Positions 41,625-57,583 are shown, counted from the first letter of the stretch. The stretch: 64,000 nt of DNA from Apostichopus japonicus (GCF_037975245.1 NC_092580.1:8779001-8843000), one strand, 5' to 3'. Numbers and translations are program-made. Notes: generated from the sequence alone by a model not told the origin.

Positions 41625-44600
41625 TCAATCGAATGTTCGACACCGATCAATCGAATGTTCGACACCCATCAATCGAATGTTCGACACCGATCAATCGAAT
41701 GTTCGACACCCATCAATCGAATGTTCGACACCGATCAATCGAATGTGCGACACAGATCAATCGAATGTCCGACAACCATCAACCGAATGTGCGACATCGA
41801 TCAATCGAATGTTCGACACCGATCAATCGAATATACGACACCGATCAATCGAATGTGCGACACCCATTAATCGAATGTCCGACAACCATTAATCGAATGT
41901 TCGACAACGATCAGCCGAATATGCGACACCCATTAATCGAATGTTCGACACCGATCAATCGAATTTGCGGCACCGATCAATCGAATGTTCGACACCAATC
42001 GACCGAATGTGCGACAACCATCAATCGAATGTGCGACACCAATTAAACGAATGTTCGACACCGATTAAACGAATGTTCGACACCGAGCAATCGAATGTGC
42101 GACACCTATCAATCAAATGTGCGACACCGATCAATCGAATGTTCGACACCGATAAATCGAATGTTCGACACCCATCAATCGAATGTTCGACACCGATCAA
42201 TCGAATGTTCGACACCGATAAATCGAATGTTCGACACCGATCAATCGAATGTTCGACACCCATCAATCGAATGTTCGACACCCATCAATCGAATGTGCGA
42301 CACCGATCAATCAAATGTTCGACACCGATCAATCGAATGTTCGACATCGATCAATCGAATTTGCGGCACCGATCAATCAAATGTTTGGCACCGGTCAATC
42401 GAATGTTCGACACCGATCAATCGAATGTTCGACACCAATCGAGAGAATGTGCGACAACCATCAATCGAATGTGCGACACCAATGAAATGAATGTTCGACA
42501 CCGATTAAACGAATGTTCAACACCGATCAATCGAATGTGCGACACCTATCAATCAAATGTGCGACACCGATCAATCGAATGTTCGACACCCATCAATCGA
42601 ATGTTCGACACCCATGAATCGAATGTTCGACACCGATCAATCGAATGTTCGACACCGATCAATCGAATGTTCGACACCCATCAATCGAATGTTCGACACC
42701 CATCAATCGAATGTTCGACACCGATCAATCGAATTTGCGGCACCGATCAATCGAATGTTCGACACCAATCGACCGAATGTGCGACAACCATCAATCGAAT
42801 GTGCGACACCAATTAAACGAATGTTCGACACCGATTAAACAAATGTTCGACACCGATCAATCGAATGTGCGACACCTATCAATCAAATGTGCGACACCGA
42901 TAAATCGAATGTTCGACACCCATCAATCGAATGTTCGACACCCATCAATCGAATGTTCGACACCGATCAATCGAATATTCGACACCCATCAATCGAATGT
43001 TCGACACCCATCAATCGAATGTTCGACACCGATCAATCGAATGTTCGACACCGATCAATCGAATGTTCGACACCCATCAATCGAATGTTCGACACCCATC
43101 AATCGAATGTGCGACACCTATCAATCGAATGTGCGACATGGATCAATCCAATGTTCGACACCGATCAATCGAATGTTCGACACCGATCAATCGAATTAGC
43201 GGCACCGATCAATCGAATGTTCGACACCCATCGATCGAATGTTCGACACCCATCGATCGAATGTTCGACACCGATCAATCGAATGTTCGACACAGATCAA
43301 TCGAATGTTCGACACCCATCAATCGAATGTTCGACACCCATCAATCGAATGTTCGACACCGATCAATCGAATTTGCGGCACCGATCAATCGAATGTTCGA
43401 CACCAATCGACCGAATGTGCGACAACCATCAATCGAATGTGCGACACCAATTAAACGAATGTTCGACACCGATTAAACAATTGTTCGACACCGATCAATC
43501 GAATGTGCGACACCTATCAATCAAATGTGCGACACCGATCAATCGAATGTTCGACACCCATCAATCGAATGTTCGACACCCATCAATCGAATGTTCGACA
43601 CCGATCAATCGAATGTTCGACACCCATCAATCGAATGTTCGACACCCATCAATCGAATGTTCGACACCCATCAATCAAATGTGCGACACCTATCAATCAA
43701 ATGTGTGGCACCGATCAATCGAATGTTCGACACCGATCAATCGAATGTTCGACACCCATCAATCGAATGTTCGACACCGATCAATCGAATGTTCGACACC
43801 CATCAATCGAATGTTCGACACCGATCAATCGAATGTGCGACACAGATCAATCGAATGTCCGACAACCATCAACCGAATGTGCGACATCGATCAATCGAAT
43901 GTTCGACACCAATCGACCGAATGTGCGACAACCATCAATCGAATGTGCGACACCAATTAAACGAATGTTCGACACCGATTAAACGAATGTTCGACACCGA
44001 GCAATCGAATGTGCGACACCTATCAATCAAATGTGCGACACCGATCAATCGAATGTTCGACACCCATCAATCGAATGTTCGACACCCATCAATCGAATGT
44101 TCGACACCGATCAATCGAATGTTCGACACCGATAAATCGAATGTTCGACACCGATCAATCGAATGTTCGACAACGATCAGCCGAATATGCGACACCCATT
44201 AATCGAATGTTCGACACCGATCAATCGAATTTGCGGCACCGATCAATCGAATGTTCGACACCAATCGACCGAATGTGCGACAACCATCAATCGAATGTGC
44301 GACACCAATTAAACGAATGTTCGACACCGATTAAACGAATGTTCGACACCGAGCAATCGAATGTGCGACACCTATCAATCAAATGTGCGACACCGATCAA
44401 TCGAATGTTCGACACCCATCAATCGAATGTTCGACACCCATCAATCGAATGTTCGACACCGATCAATCGAATGTTCGACACCGATAAATCGAATGTTCGA
44501 CACCGATCAATCGAATGTTCGACACCCATCAATCGAATGTTCGACACCCATCAATCGAATGTGAGACACCGATCAATCAAATGTTCGACACCGATCAATC

Positions 44601-45737
44601 GAATGTTCGACATCGATCAATCGAATTTGCGGCACCGATCAATCAAATGTTTGGCACCGGTCAATCGAATGTTCGACACCGATCAATCGAATGTTCGACA
44701 CCAATCGACCGAATGTGCGACAACCATCAATCGAATGTGCGACACCAATGAAACGAATGTTCGACACCGATTAAACGAATGTTCAACACCGATCAATCGA
44801 ATGTGCGACACCTATCAATCAAATGTGCGACACCGATCAATCGAATGTTCGACAACCATCAATCGAATGTTCGACACCCATGAATCGAATGTTCGACACC
44901 GATCAATCGAATGTTCGACACCGATCAATCGAATGTTCGACACCCATCAATCGAATGTTCGACACCCATGAATCGAATGTTCGACACCGATCAATCGAAT
45001 GTTCGACACCGATCAATCGAATGTTCGACACCCATCAATCGAATGTTCGACAACGATCAATCGAATGTGCGACATGGATCAATCAAAGGTTCGACACCGA
45101 TCAATCGAATGGTAGACACCGATCAATCGAATTTGCGGCACCGATCAATCAAATGTGTGGCACCGATCAATCGAATGTTCGACACCGATCAATCGAATGT
45201 TCGACACCTATCAACCGAATGTGCGACACAGATCAATCGATGTGCTACACCGATTAAACGAATGTTCGACACCGATCAATCGAATGTGCTGCACCGATTA
45301 AGCGAATGTTCGACACCGGTCAATCGAATATACGACACCTATCAATCAAATGTGCGACATGGATCAATCAAATCTTCGACACCGATCAATCGAATGTTCG
45401 ACACCGATCAATCGAATTTGCGGCACCGATCAATCAAATGTGTGGCACCGATCAATCGAATGTTCGACACCGATCAATCGAATGTTCGACACCCATCAAT
45501 CGAATGTTCGACACCCATTAATCGAATGTTCGACACCGATCAATCGCATGTTCGACACCGATCAATCGAATGTTCGACACCCATCAATCGAATGTTCGAC
45601 ACCCATCAATCGAATGTTCGACACCGGTAAATCGAATGTGCGGTACCGATGAATCGAATATGCGACACCCATTAATCGAATGTTCGACACCGATCAATCG
45701 AATGTTCGACAACCATCAAACGAATGTGCGACACCCA
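41625..45737. repeat. 4,113-bp tandem duplication, copy 2
   Basis: This is the second copy of the 4,113-bp unit, apparently identical to the first at all the rare variants checked. Homology to the start of the first copy's downstream context ends near 45,748, where GTGCGACACCC replaces GTTCGACACCG. Identity over this length points to a very recent event or to an assembly duplication. Confidence 0.9.
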
Positions 45738-46071
45738 TCAATCGAATGTGCGACACCCATTAATCGAATGTCCGACAACCATCAATCGAATGTTCGACAA
45801 CGATCAGCCGAATATGCGACCCCTATCAATCGAATGTTCGACAACCATCAATCGAATGTTCGACACCGATCAATCGAATGTGCGACACAGATCAATCGAA
45901 TGTCCGACAACCATCAACCGAATGGGCGACATCGATCAATCGAATGTTCGACACCGATCAATCGAATATACGACACCGATCAATCGAATGTGCGACACAG
46001 ATCAATCGAATGTGCGAGACCTATCAATCGAATGTGCGACACAGATCAATCGAATGTTCGACACCGATCAA
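45738..46071. repeat. Linker between 4.1-kb and 2.2-kb units
   Basis: About 15 monomers carry the GATCAGCCGAAT, GGGCGACATCG and GTGCGAGACC markers. Bases 44,934-45,948 recur at 47,265-48,279 (offset 2,331), so this linker shares its left part with the next units. Confidence 0.7.
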
Positions 46072-48270
46072 TCGAATATACGACACCTATCAATCAAATG
46101 TGCGACATGGATCAATCCAATGTTCGACACCCATTAATCGAATGTCCGACAACCATCAATCGAATGTTCGACACCTATCAATCAAATCTGCGACACCGAT
46201 CAATCGAATGTTCGACACCCATCAATCGAATGTTCGACACCCATCAATCGAATGTTCGACACCGATCAATCGAATGTTCGACACCGATCAATCGAATGTT
46301 CGACACCGATCAATCGAATGTTCGACACCCATCAATCGAATGTTCGACACCCATCAATCGAATGTGCGACACCGATCAATCAAATGTTCGACACCGATCA
46401 ATCGAATGTTCGACACCGATCAATCGAATTTGCGGCACCGATCAATCAAATGTTTGGCACCGGTCAATCGAATGTTCGACACCGATCAATCGAATGTTCG
46501 ACACCAATCGACCGAATGTGCGACAACCATCAATCGAATGTGCGACACCAATGAAACGAATGTTCGACACCGATTAAACGAATGTTCAACACCGATCAAT
46601 CGAATGTGCGATACCTATCAATCAAATGTGCGACACCGATCAATCGAATGTTCGACACCCATTAATCGAATGTTCGACACCCATGAATCGAATGTTCGAC
46701 ACCGATCAATCGAATGTTCGACACCGATCAATCGAATGTTCGACACCCATCAATCGAATGTTCGACACCCATGAATCGAATGTTCGACACCGATCAATCG
46801 AATGTTCGACACCGATCAATCGAATGTTCGACACCCATCAATCGAATGTTCGACAACCATCAACCGAATGGGCGACATCGATCAATCGAATGTTCGACAC
46901 CGATCAATCGAATATACGACACCGATCAATCGAATGTGCGAAACCCATTAATCGAATATCCGACAACCATTAATCGAATGTTCGACAACGATCAGCCGAA
47001 TATGCGATTCCTGTCAATCGAATGTTCGACAACCATCAATCGAATGTGCGACACAGATCAATCGAATGTGCGAGACCTATCAATCGAATGTGCGACACAG
47101 ATCAATCGAATGTTCGACACCGATCAATCGAATATACGACACCTATCAATCAAATGTGCGACATGGATCAATCCAATGTTCGACACCCATTAATCGAATG
47201 TCCGACAACCATCAATCGAATGTTCGACACCTATCAATCAAATGTGCGACACCGATCAATCGAATGTTCGACACCCATCAATCGAATGTTCGACACCCAT
47301 GAATCGAATGTTCGACACCGATCAATCGAATGTTCGACACCGATCAATCGAATGTTCGACACCCATCAATCGAATGTTCGACAACGATCAATCGAATGTG
47401 CGACATGGATCAATCAAAGGTTCGACACCGATCAATCGAATGGTAGACACCGATCAATCGAATTTGCGGCACCGATCAATCAAATGTGTGGCACCGATCA
47501 ATCGAATGTTCGACACCGATCAATCGAATGTTCGACACCTATCAACCGAATGTGCGACACAGATCAATCGATGTGCTACACCGATTAAACGAATGTTCGA
47601 CACCGATCAATCGAATGTGCTGCACCGATTAAGCGAATGTTCGACACCGGTCAATCGAATATACGACACCTATCAATCAAATGTGCGACATGGATCAATC
47701 AAATCTTCGACACCGATCAATCGAATGTTCGACACCGATCAATCGAATTTGCGGCACCGATCAATCAAATGTGTGGCACCGATCAATCGAATGTTCGACA
47801 CCGATCAATCGAATGTTCGACACCCATCAATCGAATGTTCGACACCCATTAATCGAATGTTCGACACCGATCAATCGCATGTTCGACACCGATCAATCGA
47901 ATGTTCGACACCCATCAATCGAATGTTCGACACCCATCAATCGAATGTTCGACACCGGTAAATCGAATGTGCGGTACCGATGAATCGAATATGCGACACC
48001 CATTAATCGAATGTTCGACACCGATCAATCGAATGTTCGACAACCATCAAACGAATGTGCGACACCCATCAATCGAATGTGCGACACCCATTAATCGAAT
48101 GTCCGACAACCATCAATCGAATGTTCGACAACGATCAGCCGAATATGCGACCCCTATCAATCGAATGTTCGACAACCATCAATCGAATGTTCGACACCGA
48201 TCAATCGAATGTGCGACACAGATCAATCGAATGTCCGACAACCATCAACCGAATGGGCGACATCGATCAA
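46072..48270. repeat. 2,199-bp tandem unit, copy 1
   Basis: Bases 46,072 onward recur at 48,271 onward with a spacing of 2,199 bp (100 monomers minus one base; 21-bp unit at 47552). Part of the same region also matches at an offset of 2,331. The 132-bp difference is six monomers that are absent near 48,279. A private AATCTGCGACACC monomer lies near 46,188. Confidence 0.75.
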
Positions 48271-49490
48271 TCGAATATACGACACCTATCAATCAAATGT
48301 GCGACATGGATCAATCCAATGTTCGACACCCATTAATCGAATGTCCGACAACCATCAATCGAATGTTCGACACCTATCAATCAAATGTGCGACACCGATC
48401 AATCGAATGTTCGACACCCATCAATCGAATGTTCGACACCCATGAATCGAATGTTCGACACCGATCAATCGAATGTTCGACACCGATCAATCGAATGTTC
48501 GACACCGATCAATCGAATGTTCGACACCCATCAATCGAATGTTCGACACCCATCAATCGAATGTGCGACACCGATCAATCAAATGTTCGACACCGATCAA
48601 TCGAATGTTCGACACCGATCAATCGAATTTGCGGCACCGATCAATCAAATGTTTGGCACCGGTCAATCGAATGTTCGACACCGATCAATCGAATGTTCGA
48701 CACCAATCGACCGAATGTGCGACAACCATCAATCGAATGTGCGACACCAATGAAACGAATGTTCGACACCGATTAAACGAATGTTCAACACCGATCAATC
48801 GAATGTGCGACACCTATCAATCAAATGTGCGACACCGATCAATCGAATGTTCGACACCCATCAATCGAATGTTCGACACCCATGAATCGAATGTTCGACA
48901 CCGATCAATCGAATGTTCGACACCGATCAATCGAATGTTCGACACCCATCAATCGAATGTTCGACACCCATGAATCGAATGTTCGACACCGATCAATCGA
49001 ATGTTCGACACCGATCAATCGAATGTTCGACACCCATCAATCGAATGTTCGACAACCATCAACCGAATGGGCGACATCGATCAATCGAATGTTCGACACC
49101 GATCAATCGAATATACGACACCGATCAATCGAATGTGCGACACCCATTAATCGAATATCCGACAACCATTAATCGAATGTTCGACAACGATCAGCCGAAT
49201 ATGCGATTCCTGTCAATCGAATGTTCGACAACCATCAATCGAATGTGCGACACAGATCAATCGAATGTGCGAGACCTATCAATCGAATGTGCGACACAGA
49301 TCAATCGAATGTTCGACACCGATCAATCGAATATACGACACCTATCAATCAAATGTGCGACATGGATCAATCCAATGTTCGACACCCATTAATCGAATGT
49401 CCGACAACCATCAATCGAATGTTCGACACCTATCAATCAAATGTGCGACACCGATCAATCGAATGTTCGACACCCATCAATCGAATGTTC
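48271..49490. repeat. 2,199-bp tandem unit, copy 2 (partial)
   Basis: This block follows copy 1 to about 49,490 and then changes to the monomer order of the right-hand HOR. Small differences are visible, such as GTGCGAAACCC near 46,938 against GTGCGACACCC near 49,137. No gene is present. Confidence 0.75.
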
Positions 49491-51829
49491 GACACCCATC
49501 AATCGAATGTTCGACACCGATCAATCGAATGTTCGACACCCATCAATCGAATGTTCGACACCCATCAATCGAATGTTCGACACCGATCAATCGAATGTTC
49601 CACACCGATCAATCGAATGTTCGACACCGATCAATCGAATGTTCGACACCCATCAATCGAATGTTCGACACCCATCAATCGAATGTGCGACACCGATCAA
49701 TCAAATGTTCGACACCGATCAATCGAATGTTCGACACCGATCAATCGAATTTGCGGCACCGATCAATCAAATGTTTGGCACCGGTCAATCGAATGTTCGA
49801 CACCGATCAATCGAATGTTCGACACCAATCGACCGAATGTGCGACAACCATCAATCGAATGAGCGACACCAATGAAACGAATGTCCGACACCGATTAAAC
49901 GAATGTTCAACACCGATCAATCGAATGTGCGACACCTATCAATCAAATGTGCGACACCGATCAATCGAATGTTCGACACCCATCAATCGAATGTTCGACA
50001 CCCATCAATCGAATGTTCGACACCGATCAATCGAATGTTCGACACCGATCAATCGAATGTTCGACACCCATCAATCGAATGTTCGACACCCATGAATCGA
50101 ATGTTCGACACCGATCAATCGAATGTTCGACACCGATCAATCGAATGTTCGACACCCATCAATCGAATGTTCGACAACGATCAATCGAATGTGCGACATG
50201 GATCAATCAAAGGTTCGACACCGATCAATCGAATGGTAGACACCGATCAATCGAATGTTCGGCACCGATCAATCAAATGTGTGGCACCGATCAATCGAAT
50301 GTTCGACACCGATCAATCGAATGTTCGACACCTATCAACCGAATGTGCGACACAGATCAATCGATGTGCTACACCGATTAAACGAATGTTCGACACCGAT
50401 CAATCGAATGTGCTGCACCGATTAAGCGAATGTTCGACACCGGTCAATCGAATATACGACACCTATCAATCAAATGTGCGACATGGATCAATCAAATCTT
50501 CGACACCGATCAATCGAATGTTCGACACCGATCAATCGAATTTGCGGCACCGATCAATCAAATATGTGGCACCGATCAATCGAATGTTCGACACCGATCA
50601 ATCGAATGTTCGACACCCATCAATCGAATGTTCGACACCCATTAATCGAAAGTTCGACACCGATCAATCGCATGTTCGACACCGATCAATCGAATGTTCG
50701 ACACCCATCAATCGAATGTTCGACACCCATCAATCGAATGTTCGACACCGGTAAATCGAATGTGCGGTACCGATGAACCGAATATGCGACACCCATTAAT
50801 CGAATGTTCGACACCGATCAATCGAATGTTCGACAACCATCAAACGAATGTGCGACACCCATCAATCGAATGTGCGACACCCATTAATCGAATGTCCGAC
50901 AACCATCAATCGAATGTTCGACAACGATCAGCCGAATATGCGACCCCTATCAATCGAATGTTCGACAACCATCAATCGAATGTTCGACACCGATCAATCG
51001 AATGTGCGACACAGATCAATCGAATGTCCGACAACCATCAACCGAATGGGCGACATCGATTAATCGAATGTTCGACACCGATCAATCGAATATACGACAC
51101 CGATCAATCGAATGTGCGACACCCATTAATCGAATGTCCGACAACCATTAATCGAATGTTCGACAACGATCAGCCGAATATGCGATTCCTGTCAATCGAA
51201 TGTTCGACAACCATCAATCGAATGTGCGACACAGATCAATCGAATGTGCGAGACCTATCAATCGAATGTGCGACACAGATCAATCGAATGTTCGACACCG
51301 ATCAATCGAATATACGACACCTATCAATCAAATGTGCGACATGGATCAATCCAATGTTCGACACCGATCAATCGAATGTTCGACACCGATCAATCGAATT
51401 AGCGGCACCGATCAATCAAATGTGTGGCACCGATCAATCGAATGTTCGACACCCATTAATCGAATCTTCGACACCGATCAATCGAATGTTCGACACCGAT
51501 CAATCGAATGTTCGACACCCATCAATCGAATGTTCGACACCCATCGATCGAATGTTCGACACCGATCAATCGAATGTTCGACACCGATCAATCGAATGTT
51601 CGACACCCATCAATCGAATGTTCGACACCCATCAATCGAATGTTCGACACCGATCAATCGAATTTGCGGCACCGATCAATCGAATGTTCGACACCAATCG
51701 ACCGAATGTGCGACAACCATCAATCGAATGTGCGACACCAATTAAACGAATGTTCGACACCGATTAAACGAATGTTCGACACCGATCAATCGAATGTGCG
51801 ACACCTATCAATCAAATGTGCGACACCGA
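49491..51829. repeat. Diverged left flank of the 6.4-kb HOR
   Basis: From about 49,815 this region follows 55,569 onward at an offset of 5,754, so it is a partial earlier copy of the HOR described next. It carries private changes not seen in the later copies: GTTCCACACCG near 49,599, AATGAGCGACACC near 49,861, ATGTCCGACACCG near 49,883, GTTCGGCACC near 50,258, AAATATGTGG near 50,571 and ATCGAAAGTTCG near 50,648. Its greater divergence fits an array edge. Confidence 0.8.
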
Positions 51830-53401
51830 TCAATCGAATGTTCGACACCCATCAATCGAATGTTCGACACCCATCAATCGAATGTTCGACAACGATCAAT
51901 CGAATGTTCGACACCCATCAATCGAATGTTCGACACCCATCAATCGAATGTTCGACACCCATCAATCGAATGTTCGACACCGATCAATCGAATGTTCGAC
52001 ACCCATCAATCGAATGTTCGACACCCATCAATCGAATGTGCGACACCTATCAATCGAATGTGCGACACAGATCAATCGAATGTTCGACACCGATCAATCG
52101 AACATACGACACCTATCAATCGAATGTTCGACACCGATCAATCGAATTTGCGGCACCGATCAATCGAATGTTCGACACCAATCGACCGAATGTGCGACAA
52201 CCATCAATCGAATGTGCGACACCAATTAAACGAATGTTCGACACCGATTAAACGAATGTTCGACACCGATCAATCGAATGTGCGACACCTATCAATCAAA
52301 TGTGCGACACCGATCAATCGAATGTTCGACACCCATCAATCGAATGTTCGACACCCATCAATCGAATGTTCGACACCGATCAATCGAATGTTCGACACCC
52401 ATCAATCGAATGTTCGACACCCATCAATCGAATGTTCGACACCCATCAATCGAATGTTCGACACCCATCAATCGAATGTGCGACACCTATCAATCGAATG
52501 TGCGACACAGATCAATCGAATGTTCGACACCGATCAATCGAATATACGACACCTATCAATCAAATATGCGACATGGATCAATCCAATGTTCGACACCGAT
52601 CGATCAAATGTTCGACACCCATCGATCGAATGTTCGACACCGATCAATCGAATGTTCGACACCGATCAATCGAATGTTCGACAACCATCAATCGAATGTT
52701 CGACACCCATCAATCGAATGTTCGACACCGATCAATCGAATTTGCGGCACCGATCAATCGAATGTTCGACACCAATCGACCGAATGTGCGACAACCATCA
52801 ATCGAATGTGCGACACCAATTAAACGAATGTTCGACACCGATTAAACGAATGTTCGACACCGATCAATCGAATGTGCGACACCTATCAATCAAATGTGCG
52901 ACACCGATCAATCGAATGTTCGACAACCATCAATCGAATGTTCGACACCCATCAATCGAATGTTCGACACCGATCAATCGAATGTTCGACACCCATCAAT
53001 CGAATGTTCGACACCCATCAATCGAATGTTCGACACCCATCAATCGAATGTTCGACACCGATCAATCGAATGTGCGACACAGATCAATCGAATGTCCGAC
53101 AACCATCAACCGAATGTGCGACATCGATCAATCGAATGTTCGACACCGATCAATCGAATATACGACACCGATCAATCGAATGTGCGACACCCATTAATCG
53201 AATGTCCGACAACCATTAATCGAATGTTCGACAACGATCAGCCGAATATGCGATTCCTGTCAATCGAATGTTCGACAACCATCAATCGAATGTGCGACAC
53301 AGATCAATCGAATGTGCGACACCTATCAATCGAATGTGCGACACAGATCAATCGAATGTTCGACACCGATCAATCGAATATACGACACCTATCAATCAAA
53401 T

Positions 53402-53430
53402 GTGCGATATGGATCCACCATCAATCGAAT
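53402..53430. repeat. 29-bp variant monomer with GGATCC junction
   Basis: The unit reads GTGCGATATGGATC joined to CACCATCAATCGAAT, seven bases longer than normal. It looks like an out-of-register join between a GATATGGATC monomer and an ACCATCAATC monomer. Other copies are at 54817-54845, 59816-59844 and 61231-61259. They hold the only GGATCC (BamHI) sites that I noticed. It occurs only in the 6,414-bp HOR and occurs twice in each unit, so an out-of-register event was copied within the unit before the unit itself spread. Confidence 0.9.
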
Positions 53431-55439
53431 GTGCGACACAGATCAATCGAATGTCCGACAACCATCAACCGAATGTGCGACATCGATCAATCGAATGTTC
53501 GACACCGATCAATCGAATATACGACACCGATCAATCGAATGTGCGACACCCATTAATCGAATGTCCGACAACCATTAATCGAATGTTCGACAACGATCAG
53601 CCGAATATGCGACACCCATTAATCGAATGTTCGACACTGATCAATTGAATTTGCGGCACTGATCAATCGAATGTTCGACACCAATCGACCGAATGTGCGA
53701 CAACCATCAATCGAATGTGCGACACCAATTAAACGAATGTTCGACACCGATTAAACGAATGTTCGACACCGATCAATCGAATGTGCGACACCTATCAATC
53801 AAATGTGCGACACCGATCAATCGAATGTTCGACACCCATCAATCGAATGTTCGACACCCATCAATCGAATGTTCGACACCGATCAATCGAATGTTCGACA
53901 CCCATCAATCGAATGTTCGACACCCATCAATCGAATGTTCGACACCGATCAATCGAATGTTCGACACCGATCAATCGAATGTTCGACACCGATCAATCGA
54001 ATGTTCGACACCCATCAATCGAATGTTCGACACCCATCAATCGAATGTTCGACACCGATCAATCAAATGTTCGACACCGATCAATCGAATGTTCGACACC
54101 GATCAATCGAATTTGCGGCACCGATCAATCAAATGTTTGGCACCGGTCAATCGAATGTTCGACACCGATCAATCGAATGTTCGACACCGATCAATCGAAT
54201 GTGCGACACCTATCAATCAAATGTGCGACACCGATCAATCGAATGTTCGACACCCATCAATCGAATGTTCGACACCCATCAATCGAATGTTCGACAGCGA
54301 TCAATCGAATGTTCGACACCCATCAATCGAATGTTCGACACCTATCAATCAAATGTGTGGCACCGATCAATCGAATGTTCGACACCGATCAATCGAATGT
54401 TCGACACCCATCAATCGAATGTTCGACACCGATCAATCGAATGTTCGACACCCATCAATCGAATGTTCGACACCGATCAATCGAATGTGCGACACAGATC
54501 AATCGAATGTCCGACAACCATCAACCGAATGTGCGACATCGATCAATCGAATGTTCGACACCGATCAATCGAATATACGACACCGATCAATCGAATGTGC
54601 GACACCCATTAATCGAATGTCCGACAACCATTAATCGAATGTTCGACAACGATCAGCCGAATATGCGATTCCTGTCAATCGAATGTTCGACAACCATCAA
54701 TCGAATGTGCGACACAGATCAATCGAATGTGCGACACCTATCAATCGAATGTGCGACACAGATCAATCGAATGTTCGACACCCATCAATCGAATATACGA
54801 CACCTATCAATCAAATGTGCGATATGGATCCACCATCAATCGAATGTGCGACACAGATCAATCGAATGTCCGACAACCATCAACCGAATGTGCGACATCG
54901 ATCAATCGAATGTTCGACACCGATCAATCGAATATACGACACCGATCAATCGAATGTGCGACACCCATTAATCGAATGTCCGACAACCATTAATCGAATG
55001 TTCGACAACGATCAGCCGAATATGCGACACCCATTAATCGACTGTTCGACACCGATCAATCGAATTTGCGGCACCGATCAATCGAATGTTCGACACCAAT
55101 CGACCGAATGTGCGACAACCATCAATCGAATGTGCGACACCAATTAAACGAATGTTCGACACCGATTAAACGAATGTTCGACACCGATCAATCGAATGTG
55201 CGACACCTATCAATCAAATGTGCGACACCGATCAATCGAATGTTCGACACCCATCAATCGAATGTTCGACACCCATCAATCGAATGTTCGACACCGATCA
55301 ATCGAATGTTCGACACCCATCAATCGAATGTTCGACAACCATCAATCGAATGTTCGACACCGATCAATCGAATGTTCGACACCGATCAATCGAATGTTCG
55401 ACACCGATCAATCGAATGTTCGACACCCATCAATCGAAT

Positions 55440-55460
55440 GTTCGACACCCATCATCGAAT
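55440..55460. repeat. 21-bp variant monomer, CATCATCGAAT
   Basis: A normal GTTCGACACCCATC monomer has lost one A, giving CATCATCGAAT. The only other copy is at 61854-61874, in the next HOR unit. It is a private marker of the 6,414-bp family. Confidence 0.85.
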
Positions 55461-57583
55461 GTGCGACACCGATCAATCAAATGTTCGACACCGATCAATC
55501 GAATGTTCGACACCGATCAATCGAATTTGCGGCACCGATCAATCAAATGTTTGGCACCGGTCAATCGAATGTTCGACACCAATCGACCGAATGTGCGACA
55601 ACCATCAATCGAATGTGCGACACCAATGAAACGAATGTTCGACACCGATTAAACGAATGTTCAACACCGATCAATCGAATGTGCGACACCTATCAATCAA
55701 ATGTGCGACACCGATCAATCGAATGTTCGACACCCATCAATCGAATGTTCGACACCCATGAATCGAATGTTCGACACCGATCAATCGAATGTTCGACACC
55801 GATCAATCGAATGTTCGACACCCATCAATCGAATGTTCGACACCCATGAATCGAATGTTCGACACCGATCAATCGAATGTTCGACACCGATCAATCGAAT
55901 GTTCGACACCCATCAATCGAATGTTCGACAACGATCAATCGAATGTGCGACATGGATCAATCAAAGGTTCGACACCGATCAATCGAATGGTAGACACCGA
56001 TCAATCGAATTTGCGGCACCGATCAATCAAATGTGTGGCACCGATCAATCGAATGTTCGACACCGATCAATCGAATGTTCGACACCTATCAACCGAATGT
56101 GCGACACAGATCAATCGATGTGCTACACCGATTAAACGAATGTTCGACACCGATCAATCGAATGTGCTGCACCGATTAAGCGAATGTTCGACACCGGTCA
56201 ATCGAATATACGACACCTATCAATCAAATGTGCGACATGGATCAATCAAATCTTCGACACCGATCAATCGAATGTTCGACACCGATCAATCGAATTTGCG
56301 GCACCGATCAATCAAATGTGTGGCACCGATCAATCGAATGTTCGACACCGATCAATCGAATGTTCGACACCCATCAATCGAATGTTCGACACCCATTAAT
56401 CGAATGTTCGACACCGATCAATCGCATGTTCGACACCGATCAATCGAATGTTCGACAAACATCAATCGAATGTTCGACACCCATCAATCGAATGTTCGAC
56501 ACCGGTAAATCGAATGTGCGGTACCGATGAATCGAATATGCGACACCCATTAATCGAATGTTCGACACCGATCAATCGAATGTTCGACAACCATCAAACG
56601 AATGTGCGACACCCATCAATCGAATGTGCGACACCCATTAATCGAATGTCCGACAACCATCAATCGAATGTTCGACAACGATCAGCCGAATATGCGACCC
56701 CTATCAATCGAATGTTCGACAACCATCAATCGAATGTTCGACACCGATCAATCGAATGTGCGACACAGATCAATCGAATGTCCGACAACCATCAACCGAA
56801 TGGGCGACATCGATCAATCGAATGTTCGACACCGATCAATCGAATATACGACACCGATCAATCGAATGTGCGACACCCATTAATCGAATGTCCGACAACC
56901 ATTAATCGAATGTTCGACAACGATCAGCCGAATATGCGATTCCTGTCAATCGAATGTTCGACAACCATCAATCGAATGTGCGACACAGATCAATCGAATG
57001 TGCGAGACCTATCAATCGAATGTGCGACACAGATCAATCGAATGTTCGACACCGATCAATCGAATATACGACACCTATCAATCAAATGTGCGACATGGAT
57101 CAATCCAATGTTCGACACCGATCAATCGAATGTTCGACACCGATCAATCGAATTAGCGGCACCGATCAATCAAATGTGTGGCACCGATCAATCGAATGTT
57201 CGACACCCATTAATCGAATCTTCGACACCGATCAATCGAATGTTCGACACCGATCAATCGAATGTTCGACACCCATCAATCGAATGTTCGACACCCATCG
57301 ATCGAATGTTCGACACCGATCAATCGAATGTTCGACACCGATCAATCGAATGTTCGACACCCATCAATCGAATGTTCGACACCCATCAATCGAATGTTCG
57401 ACACCGATCAATCGAATTTGCGGCACCGATCAATCGAATGTTCGACACCAATCGACCGAATGTGCGACAACCATCAATCGAATGTGCGACACCAATTAAA
57501 CGAATGTTCGACACCGATTAAACGAATGTTCGACACCGATCAATCGAATGTGCGACACCGATCAATCAAATGTGCGACACCGA

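Noticed and set aside
53411-53416. BamHI sites as cloning scars
   Set aside because: They are part of a 29-bp junction monomer present four times at matching HOR positions, so they are natural and were copied with the HOR.
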